In this document: in pieces, positions 35,235 to 45,943 of the stretch
Position numbering within the stretch: the first letter of the stretch is position 1
Layout: the number at the start of each line of letters is the position of its first letter
Assembly: GCA_965224215.1 (NCBI GenBank)
Contig: CBDCYS010000043.1
Coordinates: 124,001-188,000 of the forward strand
Origin: CBDCYS01 sp965224215
GTDB taxonomy: Bacteria > Acidobacteriota > Terriglobia > Bryobacterales > UBA6623
Direction: 5' to 3'
DNA length: 64,000 bases
Notes under the pieces: model-generated
Databases searched by the model: none
What the model was told of the DNA's origin: nothing
The model's input: the letters and a program-made list of their open reading frames with translations, nothing else
Made by a program: the position numbers and the translations under genes

Positions 35235-35780
35235 TCACTCCGTGCCCCCCCCGGGGAGGATGTTGGTGAACTCGTAGTCTTCGACGAAGAAGCCAGCCGC
35301 GGCCCCGAGCTCGGTCTCGCTCCACTGCTCGATGCCCAGGAAGTTCTCCTCGTCTTCTTCCATGAACTCCCAGCGGATCACCTCTTCGCCATCACCTTCG
35401 CCGTTGGGGAACATAGACCCCGCATAGGAATTATCGAGGTTGTACTGCTTCCCCTTGTAAACGATCCGGCTCGGCGGGTCCTCCTCGCGAAGGATCTGCC
35501 GCCGAATGTCGCCTTCAATGGCGCCGATGACGATCTTCTCGGAGAGGGACCAGCGCTCTTCCGCCAGCTCCAAGTAGCGCCTCTCGCGTCCTGCCGCTGT
35601 GATCTCCCACTCCTCCACGATGTCTCCGGAGAATTCGTACCGGCAGTAGCTCGTCACTTCCCAGGTCTTCAGATCGTAGTCCAGCAGATAGCCGACCTTG
35701 AGCTTGCCGAGGACCAGATCGGCAATGGGGTCCAGCTCCGGTTCCTTCTTTTTCCTGCCGAAGAGATCTCTGAGGCCCAT
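35235..35780 (-). CDS. DUF4178 domain protein
   Basis: 181 residues from the ATG at 35780 (upstream in-frame start at 35870 lacks support). A basic leader GLRDLFGRKKKEPELDP is followed by the DUF4178 barrel: LVLGKLKVGYLLDYDLKTWE, EWEITAAGRERRYLELAEE, YKGKQYNLDNSYAGSMF and RWEFMEEDEENFLGIEQWSE. DUF4178 genes recur with DUF350, PspA and spermidine-synthase genes; function unknown. It is the first gene of the minus-strand run (DUF4178, lipoprotein, DUF350, channel, J-protein, YbjN-like, PspA). Confidence 0.85.
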   Translation of the reverse strand: MGLRDLFGRKKKEPELDPIADLVLGKLKVGYLLDYDLKTWEVTSYCRYEFSGDIVEEWEITAAGRERRYLELAEERWSLSEKIVIGAIEGDIRRQILREEDPPSRIVYKGKQYNLDNSYAGSMFPNGEGDGEEVIRWEFMEEDEENFLGIEQWSETELGAAAGFFVEDYEFTNILPGGGTE

Positions 35781-35950
35781 GGGGAACTTGTCCTTGCGTT
35801 TCCGGATACGCGTGGCGGTGGCTCGGGGGAAACAGCCCACACACCTTACCGTGATGGCCGGGCGCCACACCTGGTGACACGCTGCAACTAGGTATTAGGT
35901 ACTAGCAGAAATTTGCCCGCGTCGCAACTTGTCAGCGCGAAATGTCAACG

Positions 35951-37693
35951 CCAAGTAGAAATGTCCTAATCGCTGCCAAGTAGAAATGTCCGCTTTGGGG
36001 CAGGTGGCTGGAGAGGCGATGGTAGAGTGGTTGGCGTTGAGGGCAGGGTCGCGCCTGCTCTTGATGCCCAAGGCCGAAGCGATGGAGCTGGCTCCCAAGC
36101 AATCGGCTGAAGCAGACGACCCTCTGGCCTCCCGGTCAGAGGGTTTTCTGTTCGTGACAGAGATTGCTTTGGTGAAGCTTCGGAGCGGAGGCCTTGGGCT
36201 TCGCCAACGCGACGATCGCCGGGCGCCGTTTGCCCGGCGCTCCCCATAGCGTCTTGGTTTGGCAGCGACTCCTAGTCCTGCGTATCGTCTCGCCGAGCGC
36301 CGGATGCCTGCGCCGCTTGCCACACAGGCGGGCTGTCTTTCAGATCGAAGTCCTTCATCCAGTCGCTGCTTCGCTTGCCGGCAGCTTTGCCGCCAGCCTT
36401 CTCGGCCGCTGCCGCAGCGGGTTCCGCCTGGGCGCTCTTGGGCTGCGGGCGCTCCGATTGGGGCTGCGCGCCGCAGCGCTTCAGCGCCAGTTCGTGCTTG
36501 CCGCAGCGCGCGGCCAGGACGCCGTCCAGGCGTCTCTCCACCCGCACTCGGCTGTTTCGCAGACCCGGCACAATCGCCTTGCGGTCGATTTGATAGCTCT
36601 TTCCCCGGAAGCGAATCGTGTAGTCGTTGGCGACCCGCCGCGTCTCGACCTGGCTCAGCGCCGAGTCCAGATCGTGCTCGGGACCTAGCTCGCGATGCGC
36701 CTCGTCGGGTGAGCCGGCTGCACCCGCAACGTGGCGTTCCACCAGGGCAGAAACTCGCTTTCCAGGTAGGCGTTGGCCTGTTCGATCGTCGTGGCCCCGG
36801 CCACCCGCAGACCCTTCACCAGGCGGTCCTGGGCGGTGCCAAAGCTGCGCTCGACGCGGCCTTTGGCCTGCGGCGAATAGGCCGTGATCGATTCGATGTC
36901 CAGCTCCTGGAGCGCCCGCCCGATCTGCGTGGGAGGCCAGAGCTTGGGGTCCTCGCCGGCGCTGTTTTTGGGCGTGTTGACAAACAGGCTGGCGCGGTCG
37001 GTGTAGAAGGCTACGGGTCGGCCGTTTTGTTCCAGATACGTCTTCAGCAAACGGCGATTCTCTTCGCCCGAGTCGTGCCGGACGAAGCGCGCCAGCAACT
37101 CGCTGCTGGCGTCGTCGATCATGCCGATCAGGTACAGCTTCTCCCCGCGTCCCTCCAGCCAGTCGTGCTCGGAGGTGTCCCATTGCACCAGCTCGCCGCG
37201 GCAACTGCGGCGGGGCCGCCACGGATGCGGGCGTCCTGACTTGCGGCGGCGGGGCTTCCACAGGCCCGCGGCGGCCATCCAACGGCGCAGCGTTTCGCGG
37301 CCGACTTGGACGCCGTGGCGCTGCTCGAGATACTCCGCCGCCAGAGTCGGGCCAAAGCCGGCGTAGACGGGTTGGGAGAGGATTGCCACGGCTTGTTTTT
37401 CCGCCTTGGCGCTGAGCTTGCGGTTGGACGCGCGGCCCCGCGCGGCATGGACCACGGCCTGGTCGCCTTCGCTGCGAAGCTTCGCCAGCAGCCGCCTCAG
37501 ATGCCGTTCGCTGAGGCCCGTCTGCTGGGCGGCCTGCTTTTGCGTGATGAGTTTTTTGTCTGCTTTGCGCAGCGCCACCAGCCGGTCGCGCTCTCGTTGT
37601 GTCATTAGTAGTTGTCCTTGCTTGCTCACCCCTCCAGGCTGACCTTGTCAATAGGACATTTCTACTTGGCACGTTTAGGACATTATCACTCGG
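35951..37693 (-). mobile_element. ISNCY-family element, copy 1 (approximate ends)
   Basis: The transposase region is bracketed by the motif CCAAGTAGAAATGTCC, found twice at the left (35951-35966, 35976-35991) and once inverted at the right (37654-37669), as for internal transposase-binding repeats. The exact terminal bases are not certain. The 280-bp stretch 35992-36271 inside it holds no gene. Confidence 0.65.
36272..37629 (-). pseudogene. ISNCY-family transposase, one frameshift
   Basis: From 37629: LMTQRERDRLVALRKADKKL, a HTH (ITQKQAAQQTGLSERHLRRL), then a winged helix and an integrase core with VQWDTSEHDWLEG (first Asp), FYTDRASLFVN (second Asp) and YSPQAKGRVERSFGTAQDRL (Glu). After LRVQPAHP at about 36710 the frame breaks. 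One base over it continues EAHRELGPEHDLDSALSQVE and DYTIRFRGKSYQIDRKAIVP to a stop at 36272. About 450 codons in total, matching the family. Related to the intact copy at 51259. Confidence 0.85.
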
Positions 37694-37811
37694 CAGCGAC
37701 ACTTGTCAGCGCGAAATGGGTGTGCGACATAGAAGTGGGCATTTCGGTAGGGTCTTTGTTGTGGCCAAATCCTTGCGTATGTTATACGCTAGGAGAAAGG
37801 AGGTCACTTCC

Positions 37812-38213
37812 ATGCCTGATTCCCTCGACCAACTGCAGCAACGACGCACTGACATCGTCCGCCAGATCGGGGATCTGGGCGATCTGCGCCCCGGTTCGAT
37901 TTCCAACACCTCGGGGCGCTGTGGCAAGTCCAACTGCCGCTGCCATCGCCCCGGTCAGCCCGGGCACGGTCCGCATGCCCGCCTCACCTGTAAGCTCGGT
38001 GGCAAGACCGTCAGCGAGTCGCTGCCCACTCCGGCCGCGCGGGCCAAAACCGAGCGCGAGGTGGGAGAGTTCCGCAAGTTTCAGCAACTGAGCCGCGAGT
38101 TCGTGGAGGTCAATAGCCGCATCTGCAAACAGCGGCCGCCGGAGCTCGAAGCGCGGACCCCTCAGGGGAAAAAACGGCTGATGCAATCCGGCAAGAAGTC
38201 GCGCGCGAGCTAG
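37812..38213 (+). CDS. ISKra4-associated DUF6788 protein
   Basis: 133 residues, ATG with AAAGGAGG ten bases upstream. It has coiled-coil flanks around a Cys-rich centre, SNTSGRCGKSNCRCHRPGQP, followed by HARLTCKLGGKTVSESLPTP. This small zinc-finger-like protein is regularly encoded just before ISKra4 transposases and probably assists DNA binding. Complete. Confidence 0.75.
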   Translation: MPDSLDQLQQRRTDIVRQIGDLGDLRPGSISNTSGRCGKSNCRCHRPGQPGHGPHARLTCKLGGKTVSESLPTPAARAKTEREVGEFRKFQQLSREFVEVNSRICKQRPPELEARTPQGKKRLMQSGKKSRAS

Positions 38214-38221
38214 ACCAGCTG

Positions 38222-39527
38222 TTGCGCGTCCTGTTCAGCGGGCGGCGCAAGACGGGCCACTGGGATCTGGAGGCCGTCGAGATGGCGCTGCGCTCGGCGA
38301 TGCACCAGGCCGGCGCCGCAGCCCTCTCCGAACTGCTGCAATGGGAAGCTCCGGCGGCCGGCCAGCGCAGTCTTCCTTGCTCTTGCGGCCACCAAGCTCA
38401 GTACCGGGAACTGCGCTCCAAGTCGCTTCTCACCGCCGTGAGCAGGGTGGATGTGTCGCGCCCCTACTACCTGTGCGGGCACTGTCATCGCGGGCAGTTT
38501 CCGGCCGATGACGAACTCGACATCGCCCAGACTCAGTGCTCTCCGGGAGTGCGCCGCATGCAGGCGCTGGTGGGCCAGGAGGCTCCCTTCGATCACGGGC
38601 GCCGACAGTTGAAACTGCTGGCCTGTCTGGAGCTGAGCGCCAAGGCGGTGGAGCGGACCCGCGGAGGGAATCGGAGAGGATATCGCGGCGCGGGAGCAGA
38701 CCGAGATCCAGCGAGCCCTGCAGTTGGAGCTGCCCCTGGCAGCGGACGAGCCCATCCCGATCCTGTACATCGAAATGGATGGGACGGGAATTCCGGTGGT
38801 AAAGAAAGAGACGGTCCGACGAGCGGGCAAAAGGAAGGGAGAGGCGGCCCACACCCGCGAGGCCAAGCTGGGCTGCGTGTTCACTCAAACGAGATGGGAC
38901 GAAGAGGGCTACCCCCTCCGCGATGCGGACTCGACCAGCTACAGCGGCGCCATCGAGACCGCCGACGAGTTTGGCAAACGCATGTATGGGGAGGCCTGGA
39001 AGCGGGGCTGGAGCCGGGCGCGCAAGAAGGTCGTGCTGGGAGATGGCGCCGAATGGATCTGGAACCTGGCCCAGCAGCAGTTTCCGGGCGTGATTCAGAT
39101 CGTCGACCTCTATCACGCCCGCCAGCACTTGTGGGACTTGGCGCGAAAGCTTCACCCCGTCAACACGGCCCAACAACGGTGCTGGATCACGATCCATCAG
39201 GACCACCTCGACCAGGGACGGATTCAAGAGTTAGCGTGCTCGCTGCGGTCGATCGAATGCTCGAGTCCCCAACTCGCCGAAGAGTTCCGCAACGAAGCCA
39301 ACTACTTCGAGAAGAATGCCAAGCGAATGTGTTACCCCGAGTTTCGTCGCCAGCATCTGTTCGTCGGCTCGGGAGTGATCGAGGCTGGCTGCAAGAGTGT
39401 CATCGGCTCGCGCCTGAAACAGTCGGGCATGTTCTGGACCGTGCGCGGAGCCAACGCGATTCTGGCCCTTCGCTGCTGCCACCTCAACGGCCGCTTCGAG
39501 GACTACTGCGAGACCCGGGCGGCCTGA
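38222..39527 (+). pseudogene. ISKra4 transposase, one frameshift
   Basis: The first frame has SLPCSCGHQAQYRELRSKSL, VSRPYYLCGHCHRGQFPAD and GRRQLKLLACLELSAKAVER. Near 38665 one extra base shifts it, and the other frame continues LELPLAADEPIPILYIEMDG (first Asp), VVLGDGAEWIWNLAQQQFPG, VDLYHARQHLWDLAR, and GSGVIEAGCKSVIGSRLKQS (Glu) to a stop at 39527. This is the standard ISKra4 order. It could be restored by removing one base in the run ACCCGCGG. Confidence 0.85.
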
Positions 39528-39599
39528 GTTCCACTTTCATGTCGCACACCCGCGCGAAATGGGCTGGCGAACATGTGGTTGCCAAGCACTCCTGCCGTG

Positions 39600-39865
39600 T
39601 GCCTACTGCTGCAACGGCCGACTCCCGCCGGCTGTCTGCCGAGAAAGCCGAAAACTGAACAAATTCCGGCCAATGGGAATCGGTAAGAACCCGGCGCTCC
39701 AGCGTTCGCAGATTCAGCAGGCCCAGTCCGCCGGTGTCTGGATCCATGTATGGAGAGATGCTCCCCATCGGGGGATACCTGCCCCGTCTTGTCGATTTCC
39801 GCTATTTTGCGTATATGCAACTCACCCCACACGAACTGGGGTAACAAAAGCAGTGTCAGCACCAC
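39600..39865 (-). pseudogene. PD40/TolB-like protein, N-terminal fragment
   Basis: From about 39865: a hydrophobic start (VLTLLLLPQFVWG), ELHIRKIAEIDKTGQVSPDG, then after a frameshift MDPDTGGLGLLNLRTLERRV and PEFVQFSAFSADSRR, a first PD40 propeller blade. It is cut off on the side of the ISKra4 element. Non-functional. Confidence 0.5.
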
Positions 39866-40197
39866 TGCCGGAAGTGCCTAGGGCACGTCAGCACCCAACC
39901 GCTTGCGGCGAAACCGTGAACTCAATTGAGACCTCTCGTCGCCCGATTATACACATCCGTCGCCAAAGCGGCTCACCATCGCAGGTCGTCCAGAACTGGT
40001 TCCCTAAATCGAAGGCTGGGAGGAGACCTAAATCCCCGAAACGAACTACATAGAGACTCATTCGCAGATTACTGTCGGGATATCCCGTAATCACCAGTAA
40101 TCCGCAGTCAGAGGCCCTTCTCCGAGGCATAGTGTGAGCTGAAACCCTGTCCCGCCGCCGCGTCAGGCTCATTCAGCTAGCGGCGTTGAGTATCGAG
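39866..40197. repeat. spacer with palindromic-repeat family copy
   Basis: About 40042-40150 resembles 21868-22020 (GAACTACATAG, ATATCCCGTAA, CACCAGTAATCCGC-GTCAGAGG) and the left part of 48716-48822. No gene seen. Confidence 0.5.
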
Positions 40198-42825
40198 TCA
40201 AGGGTATACCCTTGTTCCCGCGAGATAAGTAGCCGCGACCCGCATTGATTCCAGCGAACGGTCGGCTGGCGTGGCCAAGCTGTCGTGCAGAATGACGAAA
40301 TCCGCCCATTTGCCCGCACTGATGCTGCCAATCTGATCGTGCCATGACGTCATGTTTGCGCCCGCCTGTGTGTAGCCGTACAGCGCTTCCTCGAAAGTCA
40401 GAGTATTGCCCGCATCCCAGGGCCGCACGGCGCCGTCAAGCCGCGTCTCGCGGCGAATGGCATCCGTGATCTGAACCAGCGGATTCAGGGGCGCAGTCGG
40501 CCAGTCAGTGCCAAGGACGAGCGGAACCCCGTGATCCAACATCGACCGCCAGACATAGGCATTCGGTAGCCGTTGACGGCCGATCCTGTCGATGACGTAA
40601 TTGCCGACTCAGCAGGTCGCATGATGTGGCTGCATGGACGCGACGATGCCGAGCGATCTGAAGCGCTCGACGTCATCCGGGGTAACGACCTCGATGTGCT
40701 CAACCCGATCCGACGGCATTCCCGGTTCGGACGGCGATGCAGCAAAGGCGTCCAAAGTCCACGACACCGCCCTATCGCCGATGGCGTGAATAGCTACGGG
40801 AAAGTGTGTCCAGTCAAGGCTGGCATGTTCAGTGGGAGACAGTCCCACCGGGGTAAAAGTCAGAGCCCCGTAGCTTGGGTTGCATCCGTGTGGAGGAAAC
40901 GAAGCCGATGAAGCCAACTGACAAAGCCATCCTTGGGATGGTGAGCAAGTCACCGGGCCATAACAAAAGTGAACCCATAGGTGGCCTCGAAAAGCTAAAA
41001 CCCCGGAGGCCGAACCCTCTTTCCACGGGTGAAGGCAGCATGGCCTGGCGCAGACTGACTGCAGCGCCAGTTCACTCCGGCGGGGTGCTAGGGACAGCAC
41101 GGTGACAAGGGCATGCTAAGCAACTGGAGAAGCCCTCCTCGTCCCGTCGAGAAATTGGCGGAGCAGGGAAGCCGTATAACTGGCGAAAACCAGGAAGTCG
41201 GTGGAAGGCGAGAGGATGGCGGCTAGGTTCGTAGTAGTGAGGAAGCGGGGTAACGCCCGTGGAGCGAAGGAGCCTTGCTGCACATGAAGTCTTGGTCAAC
41301 ACAGTGAGGCAGGGGCGAAATGATAAAAGCGTCCGGTAGTCTGCAGGATCTGAGACGAAGACTATACGGCAAGGGGAAGGCTGAACGGACTTGGCGCTAA
41401 CCCAAGGCCTCGGTCGGAAGCGGTGGAGTAGTCAATGGCGAGAGCAGACACCTGGATTCGGGTGACGGCTTCCGAGCTGTCGTCGAAAGCAACTCCGATC
41501 GGATAGGTCTCATAAACCTTGTCGTGAAGTGTGCAGGAGCGCGTAGTGAAGGAAATCTTCATGCTGCGTGCGAGGTGGCGGGAGCTGGAAACGGAGCCAC
41601 GGACACGGTTAACCGGGCACGAAGGGGGAAACCCCGGATACAGCCAAGCCAGGTCCTGACGGGCCACCGCGCCAGTTCCCGACCCTACGTCGTTCTCATG
41701 CGCATCTGCAACCATGTTGATCAACTCCTTCTGGCTGACCCGCGGCGCGGGATCTGCCTCCGGATTGTCTGAGTAGGGCTCTTTCATTAATGCCGTATAC
41801 GTAGACAGGGTGCCATCAACCATGAACTTGACGTAGCCGAGTTCAAACAAAGGGCCCTTGGTTTCCGTCAGGCCGGTCGCCGCGACTCGCTTGCGGATGC
41901 GTTCACGGTCCTTGGCAAGCGCAACGAATTCTTCGCGAGGATAGCCAGCGTCGTGCCGGCGGGCGCCTCGCCAGATCCGTACAGTCAACTCCGTGCTCTC
42001 GACAACTGAGAGGAACGCGTCGAGGTGGTCGCTCATGTCGTGCACGGTGGTGATGCCAAGACTGTTCGCCAACGCGATGGCGCTACGGATGCCAACCTCC
42101 GGGTCCGTGGCCTCGCTCATCCCAGGTGCATCGTCAAACAATGCCCCGGCGCCTTCCTTGAAGATGCCGGTTAACTCACCGGTCCCAAGGCCTACGACGA
42201 TCTCTCCGCCGCGCGGCACCGGACTGTCGGCAGTCACCTCGGCGAGTTCAATGGCCAAGCTATTTGCCCAGTACGAGTGGAAATCAATATCCTGCAGCAA
42301 CACGGGATTGTTCGGAGCCACCGAGTCGAGCATCTCCTTCGTTGGTAGAACGCCATCCGAAAGGTTGTGATCCCATCCGCCACCGAGAATTCAGTCGCCG
42401 TCCGGCACGGTTGCGGCTTTCTCGGCGATGATTCGCAGCCACTCGTCCTTGTCCTCGATCTCGGATAGATCAACTCCCGTTGCCAAGCCCGACCCGAGCA
42501 CTAGATGTGTGTGACCATCGACGAAGCCCGGAACCAACGTTGCGCCGTTGGCGTCAATGACCTCCGTGTCATCTCCGGCGAGAGCCCGCACATCCTCAGG
42601 CGCTCCGACAACCAGAAACTTCCCGTCGTGCACCGCGAAGGCTTCCGCCCTGGGTTGCCCGATATCGGACGTATACACGTCGGCATTGATGACGATCACG
42701 TCAGCAACTGGCATCGTACTGTTCGAGTCGCGGGTGCTGGAACACGCGTTTGCGAGTAGCGCCGTGAAGATCACGAACAGTTGCACTAGCAGCGGGAGTC
42801 TGATCAGGATTGCGCTTTGCGCCAT
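40198..42825 (-). pseudogene. amidohydrolase family 3 lipoprotein, disrupted
   Basis: From ATG 42825: lipoprotein signal (LLVQLFVIFTALLANAC), VIVINADVYTSDIGQPRAEA, metal motif PGFVDGHTHLVLGSG, a TGA after VPDGD where Trp is expected (next ILGGGWDHNL), NPVLLQDIDFHSYWANSLAI, GITTVHDMSDH, and NMVADAHEND. A group II intron lies here. Beyond it FPVAIHAIGDRAVSWTLDAF, RVEHIEVVTPDDVERFRSLG, MQPHHATC-TGA, and LDHGVPLVLGTDWPTAPLNP to a stop at 40198. Two nonsense codons plus an antisense intron make it inactive. Intact relatives hydrolyse amides or cyclic C-N bonds. Confidence 0.85.
40804..41688 (+). mobile_element. ORF-less group II intron, copy 2 (antisense in host gene)
   Basis: 885 bp, GTGTGTCCAG to CGACCCTAC. 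Removing it joins AHEND and FPVAIHAIGD of the amidohydrolase with no added or lost base, which fixes both ends exactly and shows no target duplication. The intron reads plus while the gene reads minus, so it cannot splice from the gene's mRNA. It carries the same truncated reverse-transcriptase start. Confidence 0.88.
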
Positions 42826-43285
42826 ATGAGCACAGGATAGCTTGCCAACGGGCAAGTTAGCCTGATTTTTGGAGCCCACGGAATAAAAAGGTCCGCTCCC
42901 AGAGCTCTGCCAACACAGGCCTTGCAGTTCAACCGACGGGGAACCCGTTATTAGCACCCTGCCCGAATCCGCCCATCCTCAACTTTTTGCTCAGATCCAG
43001 GGCCAAACTGCAGCAATTCACGGGCCGCAATGTGTTGGTAGGTCTTAGATTTCTCATGGCGAGGTGAGTTGAAAACTATTCGGTAGGCCACACCAAAGCC
43101 TTGGTCACGGGCGCGGGAACTGTCAACAGACCGAAAAAAACTCAACTCATCAGCTTCAGCGTCTCACGTTGGAATATCGAGTCCTCGATCGTACAATCCA
43201 CCCGAACCGTTGACGTTCAGTAGAATGGATTCGGCGGCGGGCCGCTGTGGAGTGCGAGCTGGCTGCGCTGCCAAGGCGAGGAATC
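42826..43285. other. intergenic stretch, no gene seen
   Basis: About 460 bases between the divergent amidohydrolase remnant and VOC gene; presumably holds their promoters. No RNA or repeat recognised. Confidence 0.55.
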
Positions 43286-44305
43286 ATGAGAGACCATCCG
43301 ATCACGCGCAGGCATGCGCTTCTGTCCCTGCCGGCGCTGGCCACAGCTTCCAAGGTGTTGGCGCAATCAAGCAAGCCGCCTATTCGAGCGCGCGGGCTCA
43401 ATCACATGACGCTCAGGGTTTCCGACCGCAAGCAGTCGGTGGAGTTCTACCAGGGCCTGTTCGGGCTGCCTGTCCAACATCGCCAAGGCGTTTCTACTGG
43501 TCTCCGCGTTGGTTCTGGCCCCCACTACATCAGCCTGGCCCAGGGCCGTGCCGGCGCTCAGCCAGCCATTGCTCACTTTTGCATGACCGTTGATCGTTTC
43601 AGCGTATCCCGCATCATGAAGACCCTCGCCGATCATGGCGTGACAAAAGGCAACCCAGGCCCCATGAAGACCTGGGTGAGGTTGCGCGGTCCCGATGCGG
43701 GTGGCGCCAGAGAAGGAACATCCGAACTCTACTTGGGCGATCCCGACGGTATTGTCGTTCAACTCCAGGATGTCAGCTATTGTGGGGGATCTGGTGTGCT
43801 TGGCAATGTGTGTCAGCCGCCCGTAGCGGCACCTACAAAAGGACTACTCGCCGTGCGCGACTTCAGCCATGTCACCCTAGGGGTTTCTGATCGACAGCGA
43901 TCTACGGCATTCTATGAGAGCGTCTTCGGCTTGCCCGTTCAGGTCCACCAAGGCGCAACGGCCCTCCTCGGGATTGATGGCGGCCCGCAATTCGTTACCA
44001 TGGGCGGCGTGAATCGTGCCCTGCAAGGGACCCCCAATATTGCGCACGGGTGCTTCACAATGGAAGGCTTCAATCCCGACAAGGTACTGAGGGCGCTCGC
44101 CGACTATGGCGTCAAACCAAGGGGTAGCGCCGCCGGGCCGCCGGGCCCACTGGTATCGTACGTGCGCATGCGCATGGAAGTTCGCGGTGGTGCCAAGGAA
44201 GGAACCCCGGAACTCTACTTCACGGACCCGGACGGAATATTGATGCAGATTCAGGACGTCACCTACTGTGGCGGCTCGGGGTATCTGGGCCAGATCTGCG
44301 CTTGA
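43286..44305 (+). CDS. exported protein with two VOC domains
   Basis: 339 residues from the ATG at 43286. The Tat-like signal is ITRRHALLSLPALATASKVL. Two tandem glyoxalase-fold domains follow: the first from GLNHMTLRVSDRKQSVEFYQ to ELYLGDPDGIVVQLQDVSYC, the second from DFSHVTLGVSDRQRSTAFYE to ELYFTDPDGILMQIQDVTYC. Each ends with a CGGSG-type motif, showing internal duplication. The His of LNHM / FSHV and the acidic residues of DPDG are the family metal-site region, though the usual C-terminal Glu appears as Gln, so metal chemistry may be altered. Substrate unknown. Confidence 0.85.
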   Translation: MRDHPITRRHALLSLPALATASKVLAQSSKPPIRARGLNHMTLRVSDRKQSVEFYQGLFGLPVQHRQGVSTGLRVGSGPHYISLAQGRAGAQPAIAHFCMTVDRFSVSRIMKTLADHGVTKGNPGPMKTWVRLRGPDAGGAREGTSELYLGDPDGIVVQLQDVSYCGGSGVLGNVCQPPVAAPTKGLLAVRDFSHVTLGVSDRQRSTAFYESVFGLPVQVHQGATALLGIDGGPQFVTMGGVNRALQGTPNIAHGCFTMEGFNPDKVLRALADYGVKPRGSAAGPPGPLVSYVRMRMEVRGGAKEGTPELYFTDPDGILMQIQDVTYCGGSGYLGQICA

Positions 44306-44547
44306 CGCACGCGGGAGCAGGCAATCGTGCGGGGTTGAAGAAATATCCAGTGTGGGGATGGCTCAGATCGCGCCCAAACAGGACTGAGCGCATCAGGTGA
44401 CTTCCCCAAAAGGACAGCGGCCTCAGCAGGCGCTCGCGGTCTCGACGGTACCTGTTGGGCTACCTTGAAGTGGACACCGGGTTAGCCGTGCGCAAAGCTC
44501 GCTACTGCCCACTACTAAGCAACGGAGGCGATGTGAGGTCTCTATCG

Positions 44548-45943
44548 ATGAGGAATACCGTCGCAGCTATGCTGCTTCTGACGACGCTGGCGGCAACCAT
44601 GCTTGCCGCCGACCGGCCGAACTTCGTGCTGATCTTTGTCGACGATCTTGGCTACGCCGACATCGGGCCGTTCGGCTCGAAACTTCATCGCACACCAAAC
44701 CTCGATCGCATGGCCGCTGAAGGTCGCAAGCTAACCAGCTTTTATGTGACCGCCAACATTTGTACGCCCTCTCGTAGCTCCCTCATGACCGGAAGCTACC
44801 CGCGTCGCGTCGGCCTGGACGAAAACGAAGAAGGCCAATGGGTGCTCTTCCCAGGCAACAAGGAAGGCATGCATCCAAACGAGATCACCGTCGCCGAAGT
44901 CCTCAAGGAAGTTGGCTACCAGACGGCTTGCGTCGGCAAATGGCACCTAGGCGACCAGCGCGAGTTCCTGCCGACCCGCCAAGGGTTTGACAGCTATTTC
45001 GGGATCCCGTTCTCGAACGACATGGGGCACGACTCGCGCCGGAAGCCCTACGGTTATCCGCCCCTTCCGCTCCTGCGCATGGAAAACGTGATCGAGGAGG
45101 AACCCGACCAGAGGCTCATCACCAAGCGCTACACCGACGAAGCGCTGAAGTTCATCGAAGCCAACAGAGACGGGCCTTTCTTCTTGTACTTGGCTCACAC
45201 GATGCCTCACTGGCCGCAGTACTCCTCGGAGCGGTTCGCCGGCAGGTCCAAGAACGGAAAGTGGGGCGACGCCGTCGAGGAGATCGATTGGTCGACGGGT
45301 GAGATCCTCGACAAGCTCAAAGATCTCGGGATCGACGAGAACACACTGGTCATCTTCACGTCCGATAACGGTGGCGCCACAAATTACGGCGCCAGGAACG
45401 AGCCGCTGCGAGGTGGCAAAGGAACGACCTGGGAAGGCGGCCACCGCGTCTGCTTCGTCGCGCGCTGGACCGGACGGATCCCTTCCGGCACAGCCAGTGA
45501 CGGAGCTGGCGATCTCGGTTGATATCTTGCCGACGCTCGCTGGGTTAGCCGGCGCTTTTTCGCCCACCGACCGTGTGATCGACGGCAAAGACATCCGTCC
45601 GCTGTTAATGAGCAGCAAGCCTGAGCCGACACCACACCTGGCCTATTACTACTACTTCATGAGCCATCTCAACGCTGTGCGCAGCGGCCGCTGGAAGCTG
45701 CACGTAGCCCGGGCTGCCGGCCGTTATCCGAACTTCCGCTCTGAACCGGTCAGCGAGCTGTACGACTTGCACTCCGACGTCGGCGAGACAACGAGTGTCG
45801 CCGACAAGTACCCGCAAGTCGTCGATCGCCTGCGGGCTCTAGCCGATTGGGCTCGAGCGGACTTGGGAGACGGAGAGCGACAGGGCGAGAACGTTCGTGC
45901 TGCAGGGCTGGTGAATCGAGTCGTCACGCTAACGTCGAACTAA
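44548..45943 (+). pseudogene. Cys-type sulfatase with one frameshift
   Basis: From ATG 44548: signal (AAMLLLTTLAATMLA), FVLIFVDDLGYADIGPFGSK (metal Asp pair), NICTPSRSSLMTG, which is the C-x-P-S-R site converted to formylglycine, VGKWHLGDQREFLPTRQGFD, and VIFTSDNGGATNYGARNEPL. After GRIPSGTASD at about 45505 one inserted G shifts the frame, and it continues ELAISVDILPTLAGLAG, SGRWKLHVARAAGRYPNF and ELYDLHSDVGETTSVADKYP to 45943. About 465 codons when joined, normal for an arylsulfatase. It needs a formylglycine-generating enzyme, not seen here. Confidence 0.85.

Larger units (their letters stand above)
37718..39551 (+). mobile_element. ISKra4-family element
   Basis: Ends GGGTGTGCGACAT / ATGTCGCACACCC flanked by a perfect 9-bp direct repeat GCGCGAAAT (37709-37717 and 39552-39560). 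It contains a DUF6788 gene and an ISKra4 transposase. It truncates a PD40 gene remnant on its right. Confidence 0.82.

Noticed and set aside
38222..39658. 478-residue frame as a single protein in the ISKra4 element
   Set aside because: Only its first part is the transposase; after about 38665 the true sequence is in the neighbouring frame.
42391..42420. TGA codons in the amidohydrolase as selenocysteine
   Set aside because: Both replace expected Trp or similar positions (for example before ILGGGWDH), there is no SECIS-like hairpin, and the gene is already split by an intron; plain decay.
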